Made by a program: the position numbers and the translations under genes. The notes under the pieces are model-generated. The model was not told the origin of the DNA. It saw only the letters and a program-made list of their open reading frames with translations, and did not search any database. Shown here one piece after another: positions 14,274 to 27,519 of a stretch of DNA of 64,000 nucleotides. Every line of letters begins with the position of its first letter. Position 1 is the first letter of the stretch. Location of the stretch: NCBI GenBank assembly GCA_951217055.1, contig OX578277.1:66806388-66870387 (forward strand), given 5' to 3'. Source of the DNA: Gerris lacustris (lineage: Eukaryota > Arthropoda > Insecta > Hemiptera > Gerridae).

Positions 14274-15839
14274 TTACTTTTGCTGTGTCTTAACTAATTA
14301 TTGTTCTATTTAATTTATTCATAGTTAGTATTTATGATTCTTTAAAATTTGGTTTTGAGTTTAAAAAGCAGTAAATAATAATGTCCTCTTAATATTGGCA
14401 TTGCGTGTAATATGAAAGAAATAAGTGATGAATAAATAAGGCTTATTATGCTTCTATATCGTATTAGTGCAATTCTTTCGAAACTTTATAACAAAAAGTC
14501 ATTTGAGTTTGTATTTATATTTTGGAGTAAGGAAATTTTATTTTCCCATTACTCTACATGTAGTGTAATTTTAAAATTCTTCTAGCAATATTGAGAAGGC
14601 TGACTCCATTTGACCTTTAATTTTAGTAGACAATAGCTAGACATGATGGTGCCTAAACAAAAAAAGAATTCAATGTATTGTCGAATTTTAAATGACCCCT
14701 TTGTCATCATTTACCACGTTCATTCTTTCTCTCTTAAAAAAAAATCCAATTGTTTCCACCCATTTTTATTATCTCTTAACGTCAGCTTTGAACAGAACAT
14801 ACAGTATGTAAAACTTACGTTTGCGTTACATCCGCGACTCTCAACTGTTTATTTCATAAAAATTCAAAGTCACTATCTGTGACGTGTATTTTATTTTTCT
14901 TCTGTGTAGCTCATTTTATATTTTATCATGTTTGCGTTTATCATTGTCCTTATAACTGGTATTTGATTTCGTCAAATTATATAGTGTCGCTTTTATGAAA
15001 AATTAAAAAGTTCGATGATGAATAGTTTATTATTTTTTTATCTGTATAATTGCTCAGGTGTTTTCGATAAAACTGATGTAAGTAAGAGGTCAATGTTTTT
15101 TTACACCAATATTTTGCTTATAACTATGTAATTTCGTTTTACCAAACTTCATTCTATTATTTCTGTATATATTACACATATTTCTGTAAACTTATTTGCA
15201 CAATTATTACGGATATTGTTCTCTCGCTGAATTGAATTTGTTTTTAATTGTTAATTTCGTTATTTACTACAAAAACAATATTTTTCTAAAGTTGCTTTAA
15301 GATATAAACAGTGTTTTTATAAAGCCTTCTGCCAATCTTGGTATGCTATATTACTGGCTCCAAAAACCGTGATATAAATCCACTCTATTTCATTTAAGTT
15401 CAAAGATATATATAATACATAAACTGATATTCTTTTATATTCCCTCAAGCCTTTTAATTTATTTAAGCAGAATCTATACTCTACACCGATATAAATATTA
15501 TAATTAATATAAACGATAATTATATCGTTATATGGCTTAAAAGTAAATTTTGACTTTTTTGCTAACATTTTAATTATAATATTTTGGTTATTATCAGGGT
15601 TTAGAAAGAGTAATAATATCATATATTATACATTCCATTCTAAAATAACAATGCCCCTAATAAAATAATAAAACAGTAATTTTGGTGCTCTAGTTAGTGG
15701 TTTAAAATTAAGTTAAGTTTTGAGGAATATCTAAATGATTTCTGTAGACTTTTTGGTCTATTTTCTATCTGTTGTAAACGCATCTTTTTTCTCTTTCACA
15801 ATCCCGCTCATTCCTCAAACTAGTGGTACAATAGAACTA
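14274..15839. other. Gene-free AT-rich DNA
   Basis: No supported gene. The open frames at 14,643-14,882 (+) and 15,317-15,622 (-) are AT-rich, lack known domains and lack convincing splice sites. Confidence 0.4.
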
Positions 15840-16280
15840 TTTTAACTGTATTTTGTTTCCGAGCTTACCGAAGGTTAAGGAAGCTAAGTGATCGTTGATC
15901 GTTCCGAAGAACGAACATATCTTAGGTCTCTGATTTCGCAAATTCCAAGACAAAAAACCCCTTCAGACATTAGGGAACATTTTTGGTTCCGTATATGTCT
16001 GTCGGTCATTCGGTCTGCCTATCACTCAATTTTTGCGACCAACATATCTTAAAAAGTAAACGTCCGACTTTAATGAAATTTTTATGGTAGGTAATAATTA
16101 GCCCATTATTGGCCATATAAGTTCCAATCTTCTGCACCCATTGTTTCTCTTTAACATGGCCACAGACTTACATTTATTTAAACCTGTATCTTCAAATGTA
16201 CTCATCTGATTTTTATGAAATTTGGATGGTTTGTCGAAAGTACACCGCAGATAGCACCAGATTAATTTTAACCGTCTGCG
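15840..16280 (+). repeat. Dispersed repeat copy; uninterrupted relative of the host repeat at 52.4-54.15 kb
   Basis: The words CCGAGCTTACCGAAGGTTA, ACATTTATTTAAACCTGTATC, TTCAAA and ATTTGGATGGTTTGTCGAAA occur here in the order seen at 52,415-52,528 plus 54,027-54,150. At that second locus the copy is split by a 1.49-kb transposon. This copy is therefore a paralogous empty site. It also contains a TCTGTCGGTCATTCGGTCTG stretch typical of many insect dispersed repeats. Confidence 0.75.
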
Positions 16281-18060
<1,780 letters not shown>

Positions 18061-18475
18061 AATTATTAAGTTATCACTTGTTGGGGAAGCTTGGGGAGAA
18101 GTTTCTTGGTATGTTTTTGTGAGCCGGTAACTTGGATTGTTTACAGTTAGCTAGCGCTCCGAGCGGTCGGCTTGGTAAGTCTGTATTGATTCCCCACCAT
18201 ACTCCTTGCCAGGGGTATGTTTTTATTGATCAGCTGGGTTCCAAGGGCCTTCCCTCGACCCTCTGTCCCAGTTTCAATATCACAACACAACTCCCCCCTT
18301 GCCTCACTGCCGGCCGGTGTTCCCCTTACCAGCGTAAACAAAGTTTATCAACATACCTGCTGGGAAGGTCTCACCTGAAGAAACCTGTTCCTAATCCCAC
18401 CAACCTCGGCCACTTTCCCCTTAAAAACACTGGCTCCTCATCCCCCCACCAATCTTGACCCTCTTTAAGAAATCA
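18061..18475. other. GC-rich island of unknown origin
   Basis: A second GC-rich island with a 108-codon frame on the plus strand (18,132-18,458) and a shorter one opposite. The predicted residues are Pro/Ser-rich with no motif I recognise. No start context or splice donor makes it a convincing exon of the downstream zinc-finger gene. A decayed transposon or retro-element piece is the likelier explanation. Confidence 0.4.
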
Positions 18476-18896
18476 TTTCTATTGCACCTTATACTCTAAC
18501 TATTACCGTTTTGTTATTATTACTATTACAGAGTGGAATTTTAATTGATCCAGCACTCCTTTTTTTTAGTTGATAGGTTTTCTTTTTTAACTATTAAAAA
18601 TTCTTATGTCGTTTGTACGCGACACAACAAAAGATGAAACTCGAGGCCTACAGAATTATAATGCTGAGAAATAACAAGATTTCACTTTTAAGTGAGATCC
18701 GCTTCCAAATATTAAAAACGACGCATTTTTTTTAATATTTAATATCAAGTACATATATAATTAATTTATTATTTCATAACAGTATACTAATAACCTCATG
18801 ACGTAGAATAATAGTGCCTATTTAATTATATGATACATTACTTCTACCATTAGTTACTTTTGCGTACGTACAGTTGCTATTAAATTCTGAATGAAA

Positions 18897-19052
18897 ACAG
18901 TCTAATCGATACTTTCAAATTAAGTTAAAAGTTACTCATCTTTCATTTATATATTAATATATGTATATAATAATATAAAAATGAAAGATATGCAACTTTT
19001 AACTTTATTTTGAATCTTTAATAAAATAATTTGCAAGTATCGATTAGACTGT
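18897..19052. repeat. Short foldback (MITE-like) inverted repeat, about 156 bp
   Basis: The left end ACAGTCTAATCGATACTT is matched by the right end AAGTATCGATTAGACTGT. The interior also mirrors (AAGTTAAAAGTT and CTTTCATTTTATA against their complements) around an AT-rich centre. Such a nearly complete hairpin fits a miniature inverted-repeat transposable element. No target-site duplication is obvious. Confidence 0.75.
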
Positions 19053-19136
19053 AAAAAAATAATCGATTTCGCTTTTTCAGTTTTGTCAGTTTTGCGCCTA
19101 TGAAGTCGGATTGGTGGCGACAGACACAGACGAAAC

Positions 19137-19309
<173 letters not shown>

Positions 19310-21241
19310 GTATTTAATTCTTAGTAATGGAATGAATGATGTATAATAGTCCTAATTTCTAGGATGGCTTTGGAAACAAAACTATTTAGGCATTTCATTT
19401 AATTGCTATGCCTACATCATACTAGAAAACATAGCCACTAATACCTAGCAGGAGCCCCGCGCAGTGCATGGGGCGAAGACTAGTTTATAATAAGAATGTA
19501 TAGCTTTAGTGATTTTTTTTTGGTTCCTTGTTAAATCATGGACTTCAGTAAAAAGCTATATGCGTTCTTTTATTTGTGAAGTATTATCGATTAAGCATAT
19601 TGAAGTGCTGATTTAGACATATAGTAAATTTATTTGTTGAGGCTTCTCACTTTCTACATTTGTATGAATGTTGGAACCAAGAATTAAAGTTTACTCTTAG
19701 TCGTAAGATTCCCCACACAAAAATCTTTTTTGTTATTAGTGTCTTCTTTAAGGCTTCCCTTTGGGCTTTTTATAAAAAAATTACATCATAAAAACACAGT
19801 TTAAAAAGGTTGACATTTTTTTCGACGTTTCTTCAGCGTCCTAATTTAGTAAGTTCGTTTTATTTGTTCTTTTACGCTTTTGCTAAATATTCTAAAACAG
19901 GCTTTGTTAATTTATTTAATTGGTTTGTACACAGCAGTTTTATGAGAATATAATTGTGACTAAAGTCAGTTATTATGAAGCTATTATTTATGTCAGCGGT
20001 CAGTTATTACAAAAATTAGTCGGCATTTATGGTTAATGGTTATTTCAATCTGTTGCTCCTGTTTACTAGGATTACAACTCTTAGTGCCAAGACGGTCGGA
20101 TGCAACATTATTATGCGCTCCCCTGGCGCATGCGTTTGCGTCATATCTATCATAGAGCCTGGACCTACTTCACACTACGTTACCAATACTAAAATGATTG
20201 CCTAACTCTGAAAAAGTACTTTCTCACTTACAACTAATTTATTTTATAGAACAGAAATGTTATGAAAGTATTTATTAGTTCTATTAGATTGTCCCCCTCT
20301 TTTTATTCCTTAATGCCGAGCTTACACATCTTTGTTTATTTCATATTTGATCCATTTTCTATGTTTCAATACACAACAAAACCATGCTCAATATCCGTTC
20401 TAAAAGTTCTCAATTCTTATTAGGCTGATGCTTTTGAGGTGATTCAGCCTGCCACTTATATAAATTAGAAGAAATTCTACTTTTATTTTTACACAATTTT
20501 ATTTAATTTGCTTTGTTGTTTGTCTCCAAATCTTGTAACCTAAATTTGACCCACTTATGTTGAAGGCATAGATTATATAATTTCGATGAAAATACAATAA
20601 CCATATTTAAAATTAAAAAAAAAAAATTCAAAATCTATAAAAACGGGTGCCCAAAAATGATTCTTACATACTTGATCATATTTATAATTTATCGTTGTTA
20701 ACTTGTATATGTATTTCAGATGTAATCATTGTACTAAATGTCAACCATAAACCTTTAAATTCCGATCGAATGCTATTTGGGTATCTCTTACAGTTGATAT
20801 ACCGATTTTTGTGGCCACACAAACAACATTTTTACAGCTTTCTAACATTATTTTGTAGGTTCTTAAAACACGGGAGTAAACCCCCGCAGCTCACATTAGA
20901 AAACAGACTTCGCAAACGTTTGTGATCCATTGTAAACTCTTTCCCCACTGCCCAAATATTCGTGTATAAACAAACAGTTCTTTACGTTACGGCTTTAGAC
21001 CTTACCAATACTTCTTCTAAAAAATTAAATACATCTATATGCCTATTATTATTATTATTTTTTTTTTTACTTCGTGTTTTTGTATGACAATGTTACATTT
21101 AATATAGTTTGAGCCGAATTTTTATTTTTATAAACTTGAGTTTATGTTAGTTTTATTATTCATTACTAATAATTTACTATTCTTTTTGCTGGGTCTATTA
21201 TATTTTATTAATAATATGTTGTTTTTTTTTGTTTGTTTTAG
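19310..21241. other. Intron or upstream sequence of the Glut4EF-like gene
   Basis: The zinc-finger exon begins at 21,242 behind a T-rich tract and AG, so this stretch is intronic. No preceding exon with a matching phase-0 donor was recognised. The frame at 20,647-20,925 has no known domain. Confidence 0.45.
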
Positions 21242-21339
21242 GCTAATCGGATTGTATACCAGTGTACATGGCCTGGCTGTAGTATACGCACTACAGCAGT
21301 CTGTACTATTGAATCACATGTTCGCAATGTTCACCTTGG
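21242..21339 (+). CDS. Glut4EF: Glut4EF / ZNF395-ZNF704 family transcription factor, C2H2 zinc-finger exon
   Basis: This is the first visible coding exon of a gene whose 5' part lies outside or was not found in the window. It is bounded by a T-rich tract plus AG at 21,240-21,241 and a donor GT (GGTAAGA) at 21,340. It encodes 32 residues and leaves two bases of a glycine codon. The sequence holds one C2H2 finger, C-x4-C-x12-H-x4-H, starting YQCTWPGC and ending VRNVHLG. In the vertebrate SLC2A4RG/ZNF395/ZNF704 proteins a similar finger of the form Y-x-C-x-W-P-x-C precedes the acidic block and the C-terminal DNA-binding block. Drosophila has one member, Glut4EF. These are nuclear sequence-specific transcription factors. 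The family assignment rests on this exon together with the three that follow in phase. Confidence 0.85.
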
Positions 21340-21616
21340 GTAAGATCGGCATTCCTATCAATTTTTTTAATAATAATTTTCAATAATTTAACAAAGATTT
21401 ACTTCTGTAACTTGTAAGCTGTACAAAATTTATAGTTAGTTGTGTAACAAAATTTATAGTTTTCTCTTTCTCATTGATATAATAATGTATAAATGTTCAT
21501 AAAAAAACTGTCTCAAAAGCAAGTCATTGTATTTTAACCACGTCTCAATGCTCTACCGCTTTTTTTTATATCTTCGAGGTTACAATGTTCTGCATAATTA
21601 CTGACTGTATAGTTTA

Positions 21617-22823
21617 ATAGTCCAGTCATTTGGTGACAGAAAGTAGTCAATTCAGGAAAAAATTGCTGAAGAATTTTTCTCGACGGATCTTTATGTTTTT
21701 TGGGGTGCTGAATCTGAAAATCTCGTTATCGACTAGATTCGGATATGGCTTCACCATGAAAATGGCGAAAAACCATGAAATTTTGGAAGTTGTTTTAGTT
21801 TTTCACTTATAACTCCGAAACGACGCATCCTAGAGAGAAATTACTTCTTATCAAAAAGAAAGCTGATAAAAAGTTCTAAAAAATATGACAAGAACCAACT
21901 AATTCACTTTTTTCGTTTGGCCGCTAGAGCACGCTAAAGATTGACCATACTTTCAAAGCCTAGCATACCCCGGAGGATGCCCCAACAGTAGCGTAAAGGC
22001 CATTACGATATTATTAGTATTCATTATTACTCTTTATCCTAGCAAAATAACCGCGTGAAATATCACTCATCCCTCCCCATACGGAACCCTTACCCCTGCT
22101 CGGATGGGGGGGGGGCTCCAAAAATAAAAAAAAATGGTCTGAGACAACTCAGACAAACTTTCTCATATACGAGTTCATAATTACTTAGCCCAGTGTTTTC
22201 CGTTTATTAGCTTTCGTATGTGTCATTTAATTATTATTATTGAACATTTCATCAAAATGTATCATAAAAATAACTTCTTCTGGGCGGCCATCCCGGGCTC
22301 GCTCCGTCCGCGTTTTAAGCTATTTTCTCAGAAACTAGTTTTTCCCGGGAAAACGGCTTATATCGTTAGATTCGTATTTAAATGTACTACATTTTAGAAT
22401 TTTTTAATCAAAATCATCGGAACCGTTTTCGAGAATTTTTTTTTTTTACGTTTTTCAGAGTTTTGTGGGGGTAACGCCTCAAAATTTGGAGCTACAATTC
22501 ATTTCTCGATTTCACTTCGGGGTATTATTTTTCTAAACATGTATACCAAATTTCGTCAAAATCGGCCAAGTTGTTTAGGCTCTAGGCCTCTGCACAGATG
22601 ACAGACATTTTTTAAAAACCATTTTTTTTTGGACTCAGGGGACCTCATAAAATAAATCTATCTAAATCTCAAAATAGAATTTTCGCGCCATCACAATACT
22701 TTCTCTTTATATGAGAAAGTAAAAACAACCTTTCGCAACACATTTTGACAAGTTGCAATGCAAGGTCTCTTGAACATTTCAGAGAACCCACCCTACCTCC
22801 TTCTTGAACTATAATATGACCAC
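21617..22823 (+). repeat. Left arm of giant inverted repeat (about 1.2 kb)
   Basis: The arm starts at ATAGTCCAGTCATTTGGT and ends at ATATGACCAC. It reads as the near-exact reverse complement of 22,991-25,183 once the insertion at 23,065-24,050 is removed. I noticed only a handful of differences, such as single-base changes near 22,015, 22,290 and 22,588, and unequal G/C runs near 22,105 against 24,690. The outermost 30-40 bases are less well conserved. The arm contains a poly-G run and the small palindrome CTTTCTC...GAGAAAG at about 22,700-22,723. No transposase frame survives in it. The family is dispersed, with fragments at 8,985, 44,125 and 47,735. Confidence 0.9.
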
Positions 22824-22990
22824 CGGCAACATCGAGGTGATAGTTTTGTAAATCAAAGAAGTTAAGTTAAATATAGAAAGAAGAGATGTTTTGCCTTTTA
22901 GTTCAGCAGTGGACTTGCAAATAGACTTTGTTTAATTTTTTATTTAAACGTTTTAAATTGAGATCAACAAATTGTATTTCTTTACTTTCT
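22824..22990. other. Central spacer of the giant inverted repeat
   Basis: About 167 bases of unpaired AT-rich sequence at the centre of the inverted repeat. No feature was recognised in it. Confidence 0.7.
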
Positions 22991-25183
22991 GTGGTCATAT
23001 ATAGTTCAAGAAGGAGGTAGGTTGGGTTCTCTGAAATGTTCAAGAGACCTTGCAACTTGTCTAAGGGTGCGTTCGGAAACACTAACCAGGTCGACCGAGA
23101 AGTAACCGGTGTGTCCGGAAACACCAACCTAAACAACCGACCGCGTTCGTAAACCTCCGGTCGTTTTAGCGGTCGACCGGCTCGGTCGCGACCGCTTCGA
23201 CCGAAATCGAAATACGGTTAGTTCGGTTAGAAACCATAATGTTACCTTTCTTGGCGAAATGTCATTGTTCTTTTGTAAACATTTGATAACATTTTATAAA
23301 CATTGAATACATTGTCGTCTTTTTTTGCTAATCTTTAAAATTCTTTTTTATATTTAGTTTTTGTGAAACATGGACCTTTTTCTGCACTCTTTTGCCTTGT
23401 TATTCACCTTTTTTATTTTCAAATTGAAATGAATTTGGTGGGTAATTTTTTTGACTAATAATAACAATATATCAAAACTGAAAGATGAAAAGTGTGATAT
23501 TCCTTTGTACCACAGTTCATTATAGACCTACCTTTGTCCTAATAGTTATTTACTTTGTTACCAATCCTAGTTTTCAACATTTTATGGATACCGATATAGT
23601 TGTTATTTTAGACAATCTAAAATAGAACCCCTGCCTGAGTTGAAGGAGACTATGCAGTCGAGGATCGCTTGGCGGCTTGATTCATTTATGAGAGATTATA
23701 TACATTTGTTAAACTGCCCGAAGAATCTACTGACCGTCGTGTAATCTGAGTTTTTAGTAGAAGGAAAAAGGAAAGGGATGGAAAAAGGAAAGGGATGATA
23801 GCTATATACAGATTTAACCTAAAGGGGTGCCACTGCAATAGTTTATTTACTTGAGGAATCGTCACAGCTTCACTTCTATCTCACACCAAACAAAAACGAA
23901 TTTATATTTGTAACCTCTCTTTGATTATATCCTTTTCGGTCGACCGCTGCTAGTTCGGAAACAAAAATGATTTCAAGCCGCCATGACACTAACCACAACA
24001 AACCGCCGGTCGACCGAGAGGTTGACCGGTTAGTGTTTTCGAACGCACCCTAAATGTGTTGCGAAAGGTTGTTTTTACTTTCTCATATAAAGAGAAAGTA
24101 TTGTGATGGCGCGAAAATTCTATTTTGAGATTTAGATAGATTTATTTTATGAGGTCCCCTGAGTCCAAAAAAAAAAAAATGGTTTTTAAAAAATGTCTGT
24201 CATCTGTGCAGACGCCTAGAGCCTAAACAACTTGGCCGATTTTGACGAAATTTGGTATACATGTTTAGAAAAATAATACCCCGAAGTGAAATCGAGAAAT
24301 GAATTGTAGCTCCAAATTTTGAGGCGTTACCCCCACAAAACTCTGAAAAACGTAAAAAAAAAAAATTCTCGAAAACGGTTCCGATGATTTTGATTAAAAA
24401 ATTCTAAAATGTAGTACATTTAAATACGAATCTAACGATATAAGCCGTTTTCCCGGGAAAAACTAGTTTCTGAGAAAATAGCTTAAAACGCGGACGGAGC
24501 GAGCCCGGGATGGCCGCTCAGAAGAAGTTATTTTTATGATACATTTTGATGAAATGTTCAATAATAATAATTAAATGACACATACGAAAGCTAATAAACG
24601 GAAAACACTGGGCTAAGTAATTATGAACTCGTATATGAGAAAGTTTGTCTGAGTTGTCTCAGACCATTTTTTTTTATTTTTGGAGCCCCCCCCCCCCTCC
24701 CCCCATCCGAGCAGGGGTAAGGGTTCCGTATGGGGAGGGATGAGTGATATTTCACGCGGTTATTTTGCTAGGATAAAGAGTAATAATGAATACTAAAAAT
24801 ATCGTAATGGCCTTTACGCTACTGTTGGGGCATCCTCCGGGGTATGCTAGGCTTTGAAAGTATGGTCAATCTTTAGCGTGCTCTAGCGGCCAAACGAAAA
24901 AAGTGAATTAGTTGGTTCTTGTCATATTTTTTAGAACTTTTTATCAGCTTTCTTTTTGATAAGAAGTAATTTCTCTCTAGGATGCGTCGTTTCGGAGTTA
25001 TAAGTGAAAAACTAAAACAACTTCCAAAATTTCATGGTTTTTCGCCATTTTCATGGTGAAGCCATATCCGAATCTAGTCGATAACGAGATTTTCAGATTC
25101 AGCACCCCAAAAAACATAAAGATCCGTCGAGAAAAATTCTTCAGCAATTTTTTCCTGTCCAAACTACCAAATGACTGGACTAT
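22991..25183 (-). repeat. Right arm of giant inverted repeat, split by a nested transposon
   Basis: Reverse-complement partner of 21,617-22,823. It begins GTGGTCATATATAGTTCAAG, is interrupted after 23,061 and resumes at about 24,054 with ATGTGTTGCGAAAGGTTG. It then runs unbroken to ACCAAATGACTGGACTAT. The close match between the arms implies recent duplication-inversion or continuing gene conversion. Transcribed as part of the Glut4EF-like intron, it would form a very long RNA hairpin. Confidence 0.9.
23065..24050. mobile_element. Non-autonomous DNA transposon, PIF/Harbinger-like, 986 bp
   Basis: The ends GGGTGCGTTCGGAAACAC and the inverted GTGTTTTCGAACGCACCC are flanked on both sides by TAA (23,062-23,064 and 24,051-24,053). 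A 3-bp TWA-type duplication and GG-starting termini fit the PIF/Harbinger superfamily. Subterminal GGTCGACCG-type words repeat near both ends. No transposase frame is present, so it would have been mobilised in trans. The uninterrupted left arm of the inverted repeat shows the site before insertion and agrees with TAA as the target. An internal segment (about 23,370-23,580) has a diverged inverted relative at about 48,340-48,600. Confidence 0.85.
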
Positions 25184-25561
25184 AAAGGATGGGTCCGCAA
25201 CTCAATTTTGTTGAGGGCCGTAGTAAACACTTCGCCTTATGTTGGAAAGTCCTGGTTAAAATAAATCTGTTAATAAAAAATTATTAATGATTAGGGCTTT
25301 AATTACATTTTTCCCCGACTTTATATTTTTTATGAACCTAAAATTTAATGGCTAAAGTAATCTGATGAAAATAGGACCATTATGTACACTCTTTTCCACT
25401 ATACGGCATAGCATGATAAAACCAGATATAATAATTATTAAAAAATTATATTAAATCATTATCTACAAAAAAAAAAAAAAAAAAAAAAAAACTCTGAATT
25501 GTCCAAGAGTAGTAACTACTGATAACAGAGCTTTCATTATTGGTTTCTAGGTTTGATATTG

Positions 25562-25570
25562 AATAATAAC

Positions 25571-25640
<70 letters not shown>

Positions 25641-25654
25641 GTAATAATAATAAC
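25562..25654. repeat. (AAT)n microsatellite
   Basis: About 90 bases of AAT trinucleotide repeat in the intron just upstream of the acidic exon. Confidence 0.95.
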
Positions 25655-25807
25655 AACTGCCAATTAAAAAAGAATGTAACTATTATAAATATTATGTCGT
25701 GTCAGTATTAATAACCAAAATTGTCGGGTGGTTTTAAAATACTGTGTTAAAACGATTTTATTAAGATGCTTCACCTGTTTCAAATTTAATCTTATTTGTT
25801 TTGATAG

Positions 25808-25950
25808 ACCAAAAGAAGTTCAAGATGGCGACGAAGGAATGGAGGGTGATGATCATGAGGAAGAATTCTATTACACCGAAGTCGAGATTGGAATGACTTC
25901 ACCTACCCCTACCCTTTCACATCTGGATATGGTTCGGCCTCCACATGAAG
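25808..25950 (+). CDS. Glut4EF: Glut4EF / ZNF395-ZNF704 family factor, acidic FYYTE exon
   Basis: Acceptor AG at 25,806-25,807 and donor GT (GGTACC) at 25,951. The first base completes a glycine codon left by the zinc-finger exon. The exon then encodes PKEVQDGDEG, a run of acidic residues, and EEEFYYTEVEIG followed by a Thr/Pro-rich segment. An acidic stretch leading into E-E/D-F-Y-Y-T-E just C-terminal of the finger is a hallmark of the ZNF395/ZNF704/SLC2A4RG family, which is the main basis for the name. It ends with one base of an Asp codon. Confidence 0.87.
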
Positions 25951-26560
25951 GTACCCTTTTCATCATTAATTGTATTTTTAATAATTAAACTCTTGGCTCT
26001 TATAATTCAATGAATAAAAGTGGCACCATGCCAGACTTTTATTAAGTCTAAGAACCATTAGAATTCATTATAAATTTACATTAACATCTTAGGGTTGGAG
26101 AGATGCTAAACCAGCACAAATTGTGTGTATCTTTGGTATAGTCTATCTACATATTCATTTTTAATCTACATTTAGAGGCAGGCAGGGATTTGATTGAGCC
26201 TTGAGTATTTCCTTTGGCAGCCTCTTCCCTCAAACGTATAATATCCAGATACCCTTTAAGGTCCCTGGCAGTGGCTGCAGTAGGATGCTAAAAATTACTT
26301 GGACTCCTTTTAACCTTCATCTTGGATATCGAAGTATTTTTATCTGACCAATTTATACTCAAAATATCTACCTTATACTTAAGTGATAACCTTATACCTT
26401 ATACTTGTGTTTCTTTAATTTTACAGAAACTGTAAACTAAATTGTTTTTTATATACACAATTGAATATAAAGGTTACAGTGGTTTGAAAATCATGCATTG
26501 CGGAAACCGTATACAATTTTGAAATCCTAGTTATAATACAAATTCTTTTTGATTATTGGC

Positions 26561-26597
<37 letters not shown>

Positions 26598-26689
26598 TTA
26601 ATTTATTTATTTATTTAAATTAAACATTAAAGTTCATTTTTTTAAAAATTTATGTTTTATTATTATTTTGCTCTTTTGTGTTATAATAG

Positions 26690-26790
26690 ATCCAGAATAT
26701 CAGAAAGCCTTAGGTCTCCTCAACACAGCTCTTCCTATAACCATTCCTAAGACAACATACCACTGGTCTACATTAGCATCAGTTTCTCCA
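26690..26790 (+). CDS. Glut4EF: Glut4EF / ZNF395-ZNF704 family factor, penultimate coding exon
   Basis: Acceptor AG at 26,688-26,689. The exon continues the frame as DPEYQKALGLLN and ends YHWSTLASVSP. The donor chosen is GTTAGT at 26,791, because it leaves phase 0, as the last exon requires. The open frame continues past it to a stronger-looking donor, AAA|GTAAGT, at 26,826. Splicing from there to the last exon would add about twelve residues and then shift frame into an immediate stop, so two isoforms are possible. A missed tiny exon between 26,830 and 27,330 cannot be excluded. Confidence 0.75.
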
Positions 26791-26825
26791 GTTAGTATAT
26801 TGGTCAATTTATTTCCTTATAGAAA
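26791..26825 (+). other. Alternative 3' extension of the penultimate Glut4EF exon
   Basis: These 35 bases stay open in frame (VSILVNLFPYRK) and end at a consensus donor AAA|GTAAGT. Using that donor with the acceptor at 27,338-27,339 gives Lys-Trp-stop. The product would lack the conserved C-terminal block. Whether this donor is used cannot be told from sequence. Confidence 0.45.
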
Positions 26826-27339
26826 GTAAGTAATATTTTTATTGTGTAAAGTATGTTAAGTAAGGTTAGTAAGACAGTGATCATTTGTTTCTATTTTTAT
26901 AAAAAGTAACACAAATTAAAAATTATTAAATAATAAATTTCTCAAAAAGGGATGGCCCAGTAAAAGCATAAGTGGTTTACTTACTAATAGTTCAAATACT
27001 AGAGAGATGAAGCATGTTTCATTCGAATGATCACATTAAATAAATGTGTAAAATTCCAAACCCCTATTAATCAGGAGATTAAAGAAACAGTAAAAACAAA
27101 ACAATAAAAACGTTAAAAAAAGAGACAATTTCTTTGTTAGTCCATCGGTTTACACTTGATTCCATTTAAACAAAATGTGTATGATCTCCTTTGTCATTTG
27201 AGTTAATTGCTACAAAAATAAAAGCAATCTCCTAAAAAATTACCTTTACTTATTTGCCTTAAAGTACGCTTTTATTTGTTGATATTCTGTAATTTGTAAC
27301 CCAAATATTTATTTTATTTTTGAATGATTTATTTTCCAG

Positions 27340-27519
27340 ATGGTAGGCCAGAAACAAATGAAACTTTCATTAAGTGCCCCCGGTGGTAAATACCCAAGCA
27401 GTCCTCGACGACTTCGTGGTGAGACCAAAAAATGCCGTAAAGTCTACGGTATGGAACATCGAGAACTCTGGTGCACTCAATGTAAATGGAAGAAGGCCTG
27501 TTCCAGATTTGGCGACTGA
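27340..27519 (+). CDS. Glut4EF: Glut4EF / ZNF395-ZNF704 family factor, C-terminal DNA-binding exon
   Basis: Acceptor CAG at 27,337-27,339, and stop TGA at 27,517-27,519. It encodes 59 residues in phase 0. They start [16 protein letters not shown] and end with the family's cysteine- and lysine-rich C-terminal block: [16 protein letters not shown], then [14 protein letters not shown]. In vertebrate ZNF395/ZNF704/SLC2A4RG this block ([25 protein letters not shown]) lies at the extreme C terminus and takes part in binding GC-rich sites. The four cysteines are all present, and the stop falls two to three residues after the block, as in relatives. This exon gives the strongest identification of the gene. 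Confidence 0.9.
   Translation: MVGQKQMKLSLSAPGGKYPSSPRRLRGETKKCRKVYGMEHRELWCTQCKWKKACSRFGD

Larger units (their letters stand above)
21340..25807 (+). other. Glut4EF-like intron containing a large inverted repeat
   Basis: A 4.47-kb intron between the zinc-finger exon and the acidic exon. Most of it (21,617-25,183) is one giant inverted repeat with a nested transposon. The rest is AT-rich sequence with an A-run at about 25,467-25,490 and an AAT microsatellite. Confidence 0.8.

Noticed and set aside
20647..20925. 92-codon plus-strand frame as an upstream Glut4EF exon
   Set aside because: No similarity to the family and no phase-compatible donor next to it.
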